Shown here piece by piece: positions 6,437-12,432 of a stretch of DNA of 12,432 nucleotides. The stretch's first letter is position 1. Each line of letters starts with the position of its first letter. The notes beneath the pieces were generated by a model, which ran no database searches, was not told where the DNA came from, and was given only the letters and a program-made list of their open reading frames with translations. Origin of the DNA: Pseudomonadota bacterium (GTDB taxonomy: Bacteria > Bdellovibrionota_B > Oligoflexia > Oligoflexales > Bin106). The stretch lies in NCBI GenBank assembly GCA_026710525.1, contig JAPOQT010000083.1:1-12432 (forward strand). Reading direction: 5' to 3'. The translations under genes and the position numbers were made by a program.

Positions 6437-8077
6437 TTACATCATTCCGCCGCCCATACCACCAGCACCCATCGGAGGAGCAGCTGGTGCCCCTTCAGGA
6501 GCAGGTTTCTCTGTAATAAGCGCCTCTGTTGTGAGTAGCAGTGATGCTACAGAAGCAGCGTTAGTGAGAGCTGTTTTGGTAACTTTCGTTGGGTCAATTA
6601 CCCCAGCTGAAAACAGGTCTTCGTAAATTTCAGTATGGGCATTAAAGCCAACATTTTGAGAAGAATTCCGAACCTTTTCTAATACCACAGCTGGCTCAAG
6701 CCCTGCGTTTCTCACAATCTGTCTAAGAGGCTCTTCAATAGCCTTTTTAATAATTTTCACTCCGAAGGATTGCTCTTCGTTTTCCACCTCAACATGATCA
6801 AGAGCTGATTGAACTCGGATCAGAGCTGTACCACCACCAGGAACAATCCCGTCTTCCACGGCCGCCCTTGTTGAGGCAAGAGCGTCCTCGACACGGTGCT
6901 TTTTCTCTTTGAGTTCAGTTTCAGTTGCAGCCCCCACTTTGACCACAGCCACACCGCCGGTGAGTTTAGCTAGTCTTTCTTGGAGTTTTTCTTTGTCATA
7001 GTCTGAAGTTGTGTTGTCAATTTCAGTGCGAATCTGAGCAACCCGTGCTTCAAGATCACTAGTTTTACCAGCACCACCAACCACAGTAGTGTTTTCTTTG
7101 GTGATAGATACTTGCTGTGCCTTACCCAGTTGTTCTAGAGTAGCATTCTCAAGCTTAAAACCTAGGTCTTCACTAATGACTTGACCACCGGTGAGTACCG
7201 CAATGTCTTCAAGCATAGCTTTGCGACGATCGCCGAATCCAGGTGCTTTAACCGCAGCAATTTTTAATGAGCCTCGTAGCTTGTTCACCACAAGAGTGGT
7301 AAGGGCTTCACCATCAACGTCTTCAGCAATAATAACCAGGGGTTTGCCAGATTGCACCACAGACTCAAGGACGGGTAGCAGATCTTTCATGGTTGAAATT
7401 TTCTTTTCGTGGATAAGGACGTAGGCATCACTGAAAACAGTTTCCATACGTTCAGAGTCAGTCACGAAATAAGACGAAAGATAACCACGGTCAAATTGCA
7501 TTCCCTCGACAACCTCAAGATTCGTCTCCATGCCCTTAGCTTCATCCACGGTGATCACACCATCTTTACCAACTTTCTCCATAGCTTCAGCTAAGATCTG
7601 ACCAATTTCTTTGTCGTTGTTCGCTGAAATAGTACCGACTTGAGCTATTTCTTCTTGGGATGAGATAGGTCTTGATAACTCGTCCAGTTTGCCGACAAGG
7701 GTTTTCACCGCCTTGTCGATACCTCTTTTGAGGTCCATAGGATTGTGAGCTGCTGTGACAAGTTTCACACCTTCATGGTAAATTGCCTGGGCAAGCACAG
7801 TAGCTGTGGTAGTACCGTCGCCGGCAACATCAGAAGTTTTTGAAGCAACTTCCTTCACCATTTGTGCTCCCATGTTTTCGAACTTATCTTCAAGTTCAAT
7901 GTCTTTGGCTACGGTCACACCATCTTTGGTGATCGTCGGAGAACCAAAACTCTTATCGAGGACAACATTTCGACCCTTAGGTCCTAACGTGACTTTGACT
8001 GCCTTCGCCAATATGTCAACACCAGACAATATTTTCTTGCGGGCGTCTTCGCCAAACTCAATTTCCTTCGCAGACAT
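6437..8077 (-). CDS. groEL: Chaperonin GroEL (Hsp60, large subunit)
   Basis: This is the 546-residue ATP-driven folding chamber of the cytoplasm, which forms two stacked seven-membered rings and is capped by GroES. It is full length and key residues sit at their standard positions: LGPKG (31-35), Asp52 in TKDGVTVAKDIELED, Phe44, the DGTTT ATP-binding loop (87-91), Asp398 in VEDAL for ATP hydrolysis, the AAVEDGIVPGGG signature (405-416), and the Gly/Met-rich C-terminal tail. The start is well supported by AAGGAGG seven bases upstream. It follows groES by 94 bases and ends at a strong terminator. The segments YLSSYFVTDSERMETVFSD, ILIHEKKIS-like LIHEKKISTM, and QSGKPLVIIAEDVDGEAL differ from the usual gammaproteobacterial pattern (PYFINKPE..., GLQDELDVV) and resemble delta- or alphaproteobacterial GroEL. 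Confidence 0.98.
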   Translation of the reverse strand: MSAKEIEFGEDARKKILSGVDILAKAVKVTLGPKGRNVVLDKSFGSPTITKDGVTVAKDIELEDKFENMGAQMVKEVASKTSDVAGDGTTTATVLAQAIYHEGVKLVTAAHNPMDLKRGIDKAVKTLVGKLDELSRPISSQEEIAQVGTISANNDKEIGQILAEAMEKVGKDGVITVDEAKGMETNLEVVEGMQFDRGYLSSYFVTDSERMETVFSDAYVLIHEKKISTMKDLLPVLESVVQSGKPLVIIAEDVDGEALTTLVVNKLRGSLKIAAVKAPGFGDRRKAMLEDIAVLTGGQVISEDLGFKLENATLEQLGKAQQVSITKENTTVVGGAGKTSDLEARVAQIRTEIDNTTSDYDKEKLQERLAKLTGGVAVVKVGAATETELKEKKHRVEDALASTRAAVEDGIVPGGGTALIRVQSALDHVEVENEEQSFGVKIIKKAIEEPLRQIVRNAGLEPAVVLEKVRNSSQNVGFNAHTEIYEDLFSAGVIDPTKVTKTALTNAASVASLLLTTEALITEKPAPEGAPAAPPMGAGGMGGGMM

Positions 8078-8171
8078 TAATCCGCCTCCTTATAAAACAG
8101 TTATATTCATTTGCCATACCGAGAAGATGAACTAACTTTGTCCGTCTCCTATGTAACTTTGTATCAATGGT

Positions 8172-8459
8172 TTATTCCACGACACCAAAAATATCATCTT
8201 CTTTCAAGACGAGTAGTTCATCACCGTCAATTTTAAGAGATGATCCAGCATAGGTTGAGAAAACCACTTTATCGCCAACCTTAACGTCAGGTGTGTGGAG
8301 TTCACCGTTCGAAAGTCTCTTACCATTACCAACGGCAACGACTTCCGCTTGAGTGGGTTTTTCTTGAGCATTATCAGGGATAATAATGCCACCAGCACTT
8401 TTAGTTTCAGATTCAAGGCGTTTAACGAGAACCCGATCTTGTAAAGGCTTAAACTTCAT
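8172..8459 (-). CDS. groES: Co-chaperonin GroES (Hsp10)
   Basis: This 95-residue protein is the lid of the GroEL folding chamber. It shows the family opening KFKPLQDRVLVKR, the mobile loop around residues 17-30 with GGIII (23-27) that binds GroEL, and the closing LLVLKEDDIFGVVE. The start is decided by GGAGGA, which sits six bases before the ATG at 8459. An ATG two codons upstream (8465) would abut the ribosome site and longer in-frame starts lack one. It is the first gene of a groES-groEL operon. As in GroEL, the sequence (IIIPDNAQEKPTQAEVVAVG, FSTYAGSSLKIDG) resembles non-gammaproteobacterial GroES more than E. coli GroES. Confidence 0.97.
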   Translation of the reverse strand: MKFKPLQDRVLVKRLESETKSAGGIIIPDNAQEKPTQAEVVAVGNGKRLSNGELHTPDVKVGDKVVFSTYAGSSLKIDGDELLVLKEDDIFGVVE

Positions 8460-8584
8460 ACACATTCCTCCAAATGAAATAATAAATGTCGTTAATAGGA
8501 CAATCAACTTAATTTACGTTTGCTATGGTGTGATGATATCCCGAGTATCTCCTAGATGAGATCACATTCTATTGCTGCTTAATT

Positions 8585-8626
8585 GTTAAGGTTCCTATGA
8601 CTAAGATAAGAATTAAGGAACATAAC
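8585..8626 (-). repeat. Imperfect inverted repeat in the groES leader
   Basis: GTTCCT (8591-8596) pairs with AGGAAC (8616-8621), and outside it GTTA (8585-8588) pairs with TAAC (8623-8626) across a small 2x1 internal loop. The apical loop is 19 bases. It lies inside the long untranslated leader predicted from the promoter at 8675-8702, about 125 bases before the groES start. It could be an RNA hairpin or a protein-binding site. It does not match the CIRCE element. Confidence 0.35.
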
Positions 8627-8650
8627 GAAGAGTCAAAGATCAGGCTAAAA

Positions 8651-8674
8651 ACCACCCATATGAACAACGGTGGT
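8651..8674 (-). promoter_or_regulatory. Possible operator at the groESL transcription start
   Basis: ACCACC (8651-8656) and GGTGGT (8669-8674) are exact reverse complements separated by 12 bases. On the minus strand the repeat begins immediately after the -10 hexamer and so covers the predicted start point, the usual place for a repressor operator. It could also fold at the very 5' end of the mRNA. No known operator consensus is recognised. Confidence 0.35.
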
Positions 8675-8702
8675 ATAATAAAACCTAAACAGTTGTTGTC
8701 AA
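8675..8702 (-). promoter_or_regulatory. Housekeeping-type promoter of groESL
   Basis: On the minus strand a perfect TTGACA (8702-8697) is followed after 16 bases by TATTAT (8680-8675), a 5/6 match to the -10 consensus. It lies downstream of the topA stop and about 215 bases upstream of the groES start, so it would produce a long leader. I find no heat-shock sigma-32 type promoter (CTTGAAA with CCCCAT-T) and no CIRCE repeat between topA and groES. Confidence 0.65.
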
Positions 8703-8775
8703 GTTGAGAGTGAGAAAAAAATGAATCTTGCCTGGTTGGCGAATGGCTGCCGGGTAAAAATGATCACAGCAAGTA

Positions 8776-11469
8776 TTATCTTTTAACTCTAGCTTTAGCT
8801 TTGGTTTTGTGCCGTTTGACCTTTTGTTCTTCTTGCCATGATTTTTCTTGCCAAAAAGCAAGCCAGTAAGAAGACAGGTCTTTTTGTCGAGAGTCTTTTC
8901 GTTGTTCTGATGATAAGTAATAGCTCTTATCTTTCCTCGAAAAATAGATAAAATAATCCCGACCTTCTGGATCCTGGAGAGGACCATCGGCGAGAAAATG
9001 AAACTTAGCATCTAATTCTTGACGATGTCTTTTGAGATCCGCGACACATGGTTTTCTTGTTTCTCGAGACTTAGGAAACAGACTAGATGCTAGAAATAAT
9101 CCAGCCATGCCATCCCTTAAAACAAAATGGCCATCAGATGTTTCACAAGGTAATTCAGGCATCGGAATGGGGTCAGCCTTTGGCGGAGCTACCTGACCAT
9201 TTTTTAGTAATTTTCTAGTATTTGAGCATTTCCGACAGCCAAAATACTTACCAAATCGACCAATTTTGAGCTCCATTTGCCCGTCACATCGATCGCAATC
9301 AATGATCGGGCCATCATAACCTTTGAGCTGAAATGATCCATGTTCCAATTCATAACCGGGGCAAGTAGGATTTTGACCACAGACGTGGAGTTTTCGTTGA
9401 GAATCAATAATATAATCATCCATAGCACTGCCACACAGAGGACAGCGTTTTTTTTGTTGCATCGATAGAGCATCGAGATCATCAGTGCCCATAGGCCCTG
9501 ATTTATTTTTTTGATCAGTAGTATTACTTGACACATACAAGTCGGGGGACTGGAGGGGGAGTGTGAATTTACAAAGTTCTGCTTTTTTCTTCCCCTGAAG
9601 TTTTGAGGCATTTTGATAAGATGCGCAACTTAAAAACACACCGGTTCTCGCGGTTTTAATAACCATCTTGTCATCACATTTTTCGCACGGAATACTGGTG
9701 GCTGTGGCTGTAGCTGGAGCCATTTCAATTTCCGCTTTACTGAGCTTTTGGCTAAAGTCATCAAAGTACTCATTTAAGGTTTGGCGCCAGGGGGATTTGC
9801 CTAAAGCAATTTCGTCAAGTTTATTTTCCATGTGTGCGGTAAAATCGTAGTCCATAATATTAGCAAAACTGGTCATGAGCTTTGCTGATACCAGTTCTCC
9901 CATTTTAAGCGCAACAAAACGTCGACGCTCCAACTTAACATAACCCCGATCTTGAATGGTGGAGATAATTGAAGCGTAAGTCGATGGCCGGCCAATTCCT
10001 TTTTTTTCGAGTTCAGCGACAAAACGGGCCTCACTAAATCTGGGTGGTGGCTTAGTATCATGTCGACTGGGCAGTACTTTATTAATGGTTAAGGTGTCCC
10101 CTTGTTTAATATCAGGTAACTCAACATCTTCATTAGCACCCAGGGAGACTGGTGGCAGCACTTTTTGATAGCCATCAAAAATTAGCTGCTTACCTTGAGC
10201 TTTCATTTGATACTGTCCTGATTGAAATGTCAGCACCGACACATTATGAATAGCGGAGCTCATTTGGGAAGCAATAAATCTTTTGCTAATGAGGTCATAC
10301 AATTTACGGGCATCCGTATCCAAAGTCGGCGGTAAATCTTGGATCAGAGCATTAGCTGGTCGAATGGCCTCGTGGGCCTCTTGAGTATTGCCTTTGGTTG
10401 GATAGTGATGGGGTTTAGCTGGCAAGTACTGATTACCGAATTTTTGTGCAATCATTTGAGTGGCGAGTGTGCGGGCATCTTGACTTAAATGGGTTGAGTC
10501 GGTTCGCATATAGGTAATAAAGCCACCTTCATAGAGTTTTTGGGCTACTAACATGGTTTTTTTTACACCGAAACGCAGTCTTTGGGACGCAGCTTGTTGC
10601 AGGGTGGATGTTGTAAATGGTGCTGGCGGTTTTGTTGTTTTCTTTTTGTCTTCTCTCGTCACCGTGTTTGCCGTGCTGTCTTTGATAGCTTGCTCATGAA
10701 CGGCAGACTCTTGCTTCGAGGTTGGTCGATAATTCTTTTCTTGAAATTTTGTCACTTTTACTTGGAAGTCCCTAAAACCTCGAAATGTGACTCCCATTTG
10801 CCAATACTCTTCTGAACGAAAACTTTTAATCTGTCGTTCTCGTTCAACAATCAGGCGGACAGCAACCGATTGAACTCGTCCTGCTGAAAGACCACGAGCC
10901 ACTTTTTGCCAAAGTAGGGGAGAGAGCATAAATCCGACGACTCGATCAAGAAAACGTCGGGTCTGTTGAGCATTTACCCGGTTCATATTAATGTCCCCAG
11001 GGTTATCAAAAGCCTTTTTTAGTGCTTGTTTAGTAATTTCAGAGAAGATAACTCTTTTATAGACTTTATTCTCACTACCTAAGGCTTCCATCAAATGCCA
11101 GGCGATGGCTTCTCCTTCACGATCAAGGTCAGTGGCTAAATAAATAACAGGAGCTTTATTGGCTAAAACCTGTAGTTCTTTCAGGACTTTTTCTTTACCA
11201 GGTAACACCTGATAGTTTGCCTGCCAGTCGTCATAGGGATTGACTCCCAGTCGATGAACCAGCTTGGCTGATTTTGGTGTGAGGTTTTTCTTGGATAAGT
11301 TGGATAAGCTAGTTATTTTGGTTTTGAGCTGTTGACCACTTTTAGGTAGATCTCGAATATGGCCAATAGAGCTTTTGACGATAAACTCTGGGCCGAGATA
11401 TTTATTAATGGTTCGGGCTTTAGCGGGTGACTCAACAATAACGAGGAATTTTTGTGATCGGGTATTCAT
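8776..11469 (-). CDS. topA: DNA topoisomerase I (type IA)
   Basis: This 897-residue enzyme relaxes negative supercoils by cutting one DNA strand through a 5'-phosphotyrosine link. The Toprim domain opens with FLVIVESPAKARTINKYLG (Glu13, Lys17) and carries the metal-binding triad in TDLDREGE (Asp114, Asp116, Glu118). The catalytic Tyr320 and Arg322 are in FITYMRTDST. The central domain includes RFSEARFVAELEKKGIGRPSTYASI-type residues. Three C-terminal zinc ribbons follow (CEKC...C...C; CPLC...C...C; CDRC...C..C), then a Toprim C-terminal repeat with PELPCETSDGHFVLRDG and FPKSRETRKP. This order and these motifs match gammaproteobacterial TopA. The start chosen is the ATG at 11469. A TTG at 11484 would add five residues, and neither has a strong ribosome site. 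The C-terminus ends in a very basic tail. Confidence 0.97.
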   Translation of the reverse strand: MNTRSQKFLVIVESPAKARTINKYLGPEFIVKSSIGHIRDLPKSGQQLKTKITSLSNLSKKNLTPKSAKLVHRLGVNPYDDWQANYQVLPGKEKVLKELQVLANKAPVIYLATDLDREGEAIAWHLMEALGSENKVYKRVIFSEITKQALKKAFDNPGDINMNRVNAQQTRRFLDRVVGFMLSPLLWQKVARGLSAGRVQSVAVRLIVERERQIKSFRSEEYWQMGVTFRGFRDFQVKVTKFQEKNYRPTSKQESAVHEQAIKDSTANTVTREDKKKTTKPPAPFTTSTLQQAASQRLRFGVKKTMLVAQKLYEGGFITYMRTDSTHLSQDARTLATQMIAQKFGNQYLPAKPHHYPTKGNTQEAHEAIRPANALIQDLPPTLDTDARKLYDLISKRFIASQMSSAIHNVSVLTFQSGQYQMKAQGKQLIFDGYQKVLPPVSLGANEDVELPDIKQGDTLTINKVLPSRHDTKPPPRFSEARFVAELEKKGIGRPSTYASIISTIQDRGYVKLERRRFVALKMGELVSAKLMTSFANIMDYDFTAHMENKLDEIALGKSPWRQTLNEYFDDFSQKLSKAEIEMAPATATATSIPCEKCDDKMVIKTARTGVFLSCASYQNASKLQGKKKAELCKFTLPLQSPDLYVSSNTTDQKNKSGPMGTDDLDALSMQQKKRCPLCGSAMDDYIIDSQRKLHVCGQNPTCPGYELEHGSFQLKGYDGPIIDCDRCDGQMELKIGRFGKYFGCRKCSNTRKLLKNGQVAPPKADPIPMPELPCETSDGHFVLRDGMAGLFLASSLFPKSRETRKPCVADLKRHRQELDAKFHFLADGPLQDPEGRDYFIYFSRKDKSYYLSSEQRKDSRQKDLSSYWLAFWQEKSWQEEQKVKRHKTKAKARVKR

Positions 11470-11522
11470 GGCTAGCTGTCTCAAAAATGGGTCATATGGT
11501 AGGTAAATGTCATAACAACGCT

Positions 11523-11550
11523 ATTATTCACAGTAACATGGTTTTGTCTA
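11523..11550 (-). promoter_or_regulatory. Candidate topA promoter
   Basis: On the minus strand TAGACA (11550-11545) and AATAAT (11528-11523) are each one mismatch from the housekeeping consensus and are 16 bases apart. The transcript would start near 11516, leaving a leader of about 47 bases before the topA ATG at 11469. Confidence 0.4.
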
Positions 11551-11559
11551 TGATCAATG

Positions 11560-11584
11560 AGTGGCCTCTTGTTAAGGGGCCATT
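11560..11584. repeat. GC-rich hairpin upstream of topA
   Basis: GGCCTCTT (11563-11570) pairs with AAGGGGCC (11574-11581), including one T-G wobble, around a three-base loop. A60-T84, T62-A82 and a G61-T83 wobble extend the stem to 11 pairs. No T run follows on either strand, so it is not a standard terminator. It sits just upstream of the candidate topA -35 box and could be a regulator site or supercoil-sensitive cruciform, but that is only inference. Confidence 0.4.
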
Positions 11585-11881
11585 ACGTCACTATTCAGTC
11601 AGCAGTATTTATCATATCACCAGCGCCAAGAACAACCGTGATGAACTTATTCCTTAGATTCACGGTCGGGTTACCTTAGGGTATGTGAAAAATATATCTT
11701 AAACAATAGGCGGTGCTTTTGTTTAGGTTCTCGGTATGAATCCTCGCTGTTATTATGGTAAACAGGCATCCAGTGTTCACGAGCGGTATGGTATCAAACA
11801 ACTTCCTATGTGGTGCAGTGAGAGTTAACGACTGACGGTATCAAGAATGTTTTCCTGAGTTTGTCTTTTCGCGAATTTTCG

Positions 11882-11910
11882 ATAACATTTGAATCAATGA
11901 CCTGTATAAT
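11882..11910 (+). promoter_or_regulatory. Candidate promoter of the small + strand ORF
   Basis: A perfect TATAAT (11905-11910) has a 4/6 match to the -35 box (ATAACA, 11882-11887) at the ideal 17-base spacing. Transcription would start near 11917, about 42 bases before the GTG at 11959. Confidence 0.35.
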
Positions 11911-11958
11911 TCTTACTATGGTTAAATGTTTGTATATGTCATGCGCTAAACGAAAAAA

Positions 11959-12150
11959 GTGCGCAACAAAACAATCAAAACTACTGGACAATCTAATCAG
12001 TCAGAAATTATTGCTAAATCCAAGGAAATGGCCCAAGAAGTTTTAGATCAGTGCCAGCAAGTTCTCATTCATCTCGGTAAAGATGAGCCAAGCATCCATA
12101 TCAATCTTGGAGAGTTTATGGTAATAAAAAGGCAAAAAAAAGAATTCTAA
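11959..12150 (+). CDS. Small hypothetical protein (63 aa)
   Basis: I do not recognise this protein. The frame opens with GTG at 11959, just after an in-frame stop at 11947. An internal ATG at 12028 is the only ATG alternative before the last few codons, and neither start has a good Shine-Dalgarno. The sequence is soluble and polar, with an amphipathic central part (EMAQEVLDQCQQVLIHLGKD), then IHINLGEFMVIKR and a basic end. This composition looks more like a real protein than the shadow frames around it. A TATAAT-containing promoter candidate lies 49 bases upstream. It precedes a membrane-protein ORF on the same strand by 83 bases and may be co-transcribed with it. Confidence 0.45.
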   Translation: MRNKTIKTTGQSNQSEIIAKSKEMAQEVLDQCQQVLIHLGKDEPSIHINLGEFMVIKRQKKEF

Positions 12151-12233
12151 AGATATCTTTGGAATAAGGTTACGATGAATTACGTTCCGCTAGTATACTA
12201 GCTGGCGGCAGGAATAATGAATTACTGAACAAA

Positions 12234-12432
12234 GTGTTAAAGTCTCTAGCGCTTATGAGAATATTCTCACCTTTAGTTCTCGCTCATAAAAGTGATGCTG
12301 CTATTAGAGCATGGTTTAAGGGTGCGCGAAAGCATAAGATTTATCAGATTCCTTTCTTAAGTTTTGCTTTACCTGTGAGCATAGGAGTTGGTGTGTTAGC
12401 TCTTATGATTCTAGCCACCACGGCATTTAAGG
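12234..12432 (+). CDS. Membrane protein, N-terminal part, cut by the window end
   Basis: From GTG 12234 (or ATG 12255, in frame) an open frame runs off the right edge. It encodes a basic, amphipathic N-terminal part (HKSDAAIRAWFKGARKHK) followed by one clear hydrophobic segment (IPFLSFALPVSIGVGVLALM and onward, about residues 39-62 from the GTG), fitting a cytoplasmic N-terminus and a membrane crossing. The frame is open back to a stop at 12165. The best ribosome site nearby (AAGG, 12166-12169) serves an ATG at 12175 in a different frame that stops after eight codons, so the true start is uncertain and a frameshift is possible. Family unknown. Confidence 0.45.
   Translation, partial: MLKSLALMRIFSPLVLAHKSDAAIRAWFKGARKHKIYQIPFLSFALPVSIGVGVLALMILATTAFK

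Larger units (their letters stand above)
11470..11958. other. Intergenic region between topA and the + strand small ORF
   Basis: I support no gene here. It holds a candidate topA promoter (minus), a GC-rich hairpin at 11560-11584, and a possible + strand promoter near 11882-11910. A + strand open frame of 67 codons (11454-11657) overlaps the topA start on the opposite strand and has no ribosome site. A 31-codon frame beginning at 11736 has only a weak AGG. Neither resembles anything I know. Confidence 0.45.

Noticed and set aside
8479..8507. TTGATT-17-TATTAT promoter-like pair (minus) directly before groES
   Set aside because: The predicted transcript would start within the GGAGGA ribosome site, so it could not serve groES normally.
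8703..8775. Possible topA terminator with a T run (minus)
   Set aside because: A seven-base T run is present on the minus strand, but the stem before it has only three continuous pairs with a mismatch.
9204..9611. 135-codon minus-strand open frame inside topA
   Set aside because: It lies wholly within the zinc-ribbon part of topA on the same strand in another frame, with no ribosome site. TopA is unquestionably the coding frame.
11454..11657. 67-codon + strand open frame across the topA start
   Set aside because: It overlaps the topA start region on the opposite strand, lacks a ribosome site and resembles no known protein.
1..12432. CRISPR array, tRNA or rRNA genes, prophage genes
   Set aside because: I saw no regularly spaced direct repeats, no cloverleaf with a TTC-type T-loop that I could support, and no phage structural or integrase genes.

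Overview
The window looks like a chromosomal segment of a moderately AT-rich Gram-negative bacterium. TopA is of the gammaproteobacterial type, with a catalytic core, three Cys4 zinc ribbons and a C-terminal Toprim repeat in the same order as in E. coli and Pseudomonas. GroEL and GroES, in contrast, carry residues more typical of delta- or alphaproteobacteria. A gammaproteobacterium with an unusual or acquired groESL is therefore the best guess, but this rests on recalled family signatures and no tree was computed.

Layout from left to right. Positions 1-1427 hold no intact gene. They contain an orphan promoter and ribosome binding site leading into a decayed + strand reading frame (333-681), and the remains of a minus-strand transposase of the IS4/IS1634 type (913-1238) with a frameshift and a changed catalytic residue. 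Positions 1428-6191 hold three minus-strand genes, apparently one operon, for predicted lipoproteins. Two are diverged tandem paralogues of 615 and 630 aa, and the third (304 aa) has a predicted membrane hairpin. I recognise no known family for any of the three. Positions 6192-6436 separate this operon from groEL with a strong Rho-independent terminator, an AT-rich hairpin and the candidate lipoprotein promoter. Positions 6437-8459 hold groES-groEL (minus), preceded by a long leader (8460-8700) with a housekeeping-type promoter, a 6-bp inverted repeat at the predicted transcription start and a hairpin, but no CIRCE element. Positions 8776-11469 hold topA (minus). Positions 11470-11958 are a spacer with a candidate topA promoter and a GC-rich hairpin. 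The right end has a small + strand ORF (11959-12150) and a membrane protein that runs off the window (12234-12432).

The genes fall into two groups: conserved housekeeping genes (topA, groESL), and a lineage-specific lipoprotein operon beside transposon debris, which suggests a flexible left flank. The lipoprotein operon is the part most likely to be undescribed. Its two large proteins each have exactly four cysteines beyond the signal peptide and the lipidated residue, at matching places, which suggests secreted, disulfide-bonded proteins anchored at the cell envelope. Their function cannot be read from the sequence.
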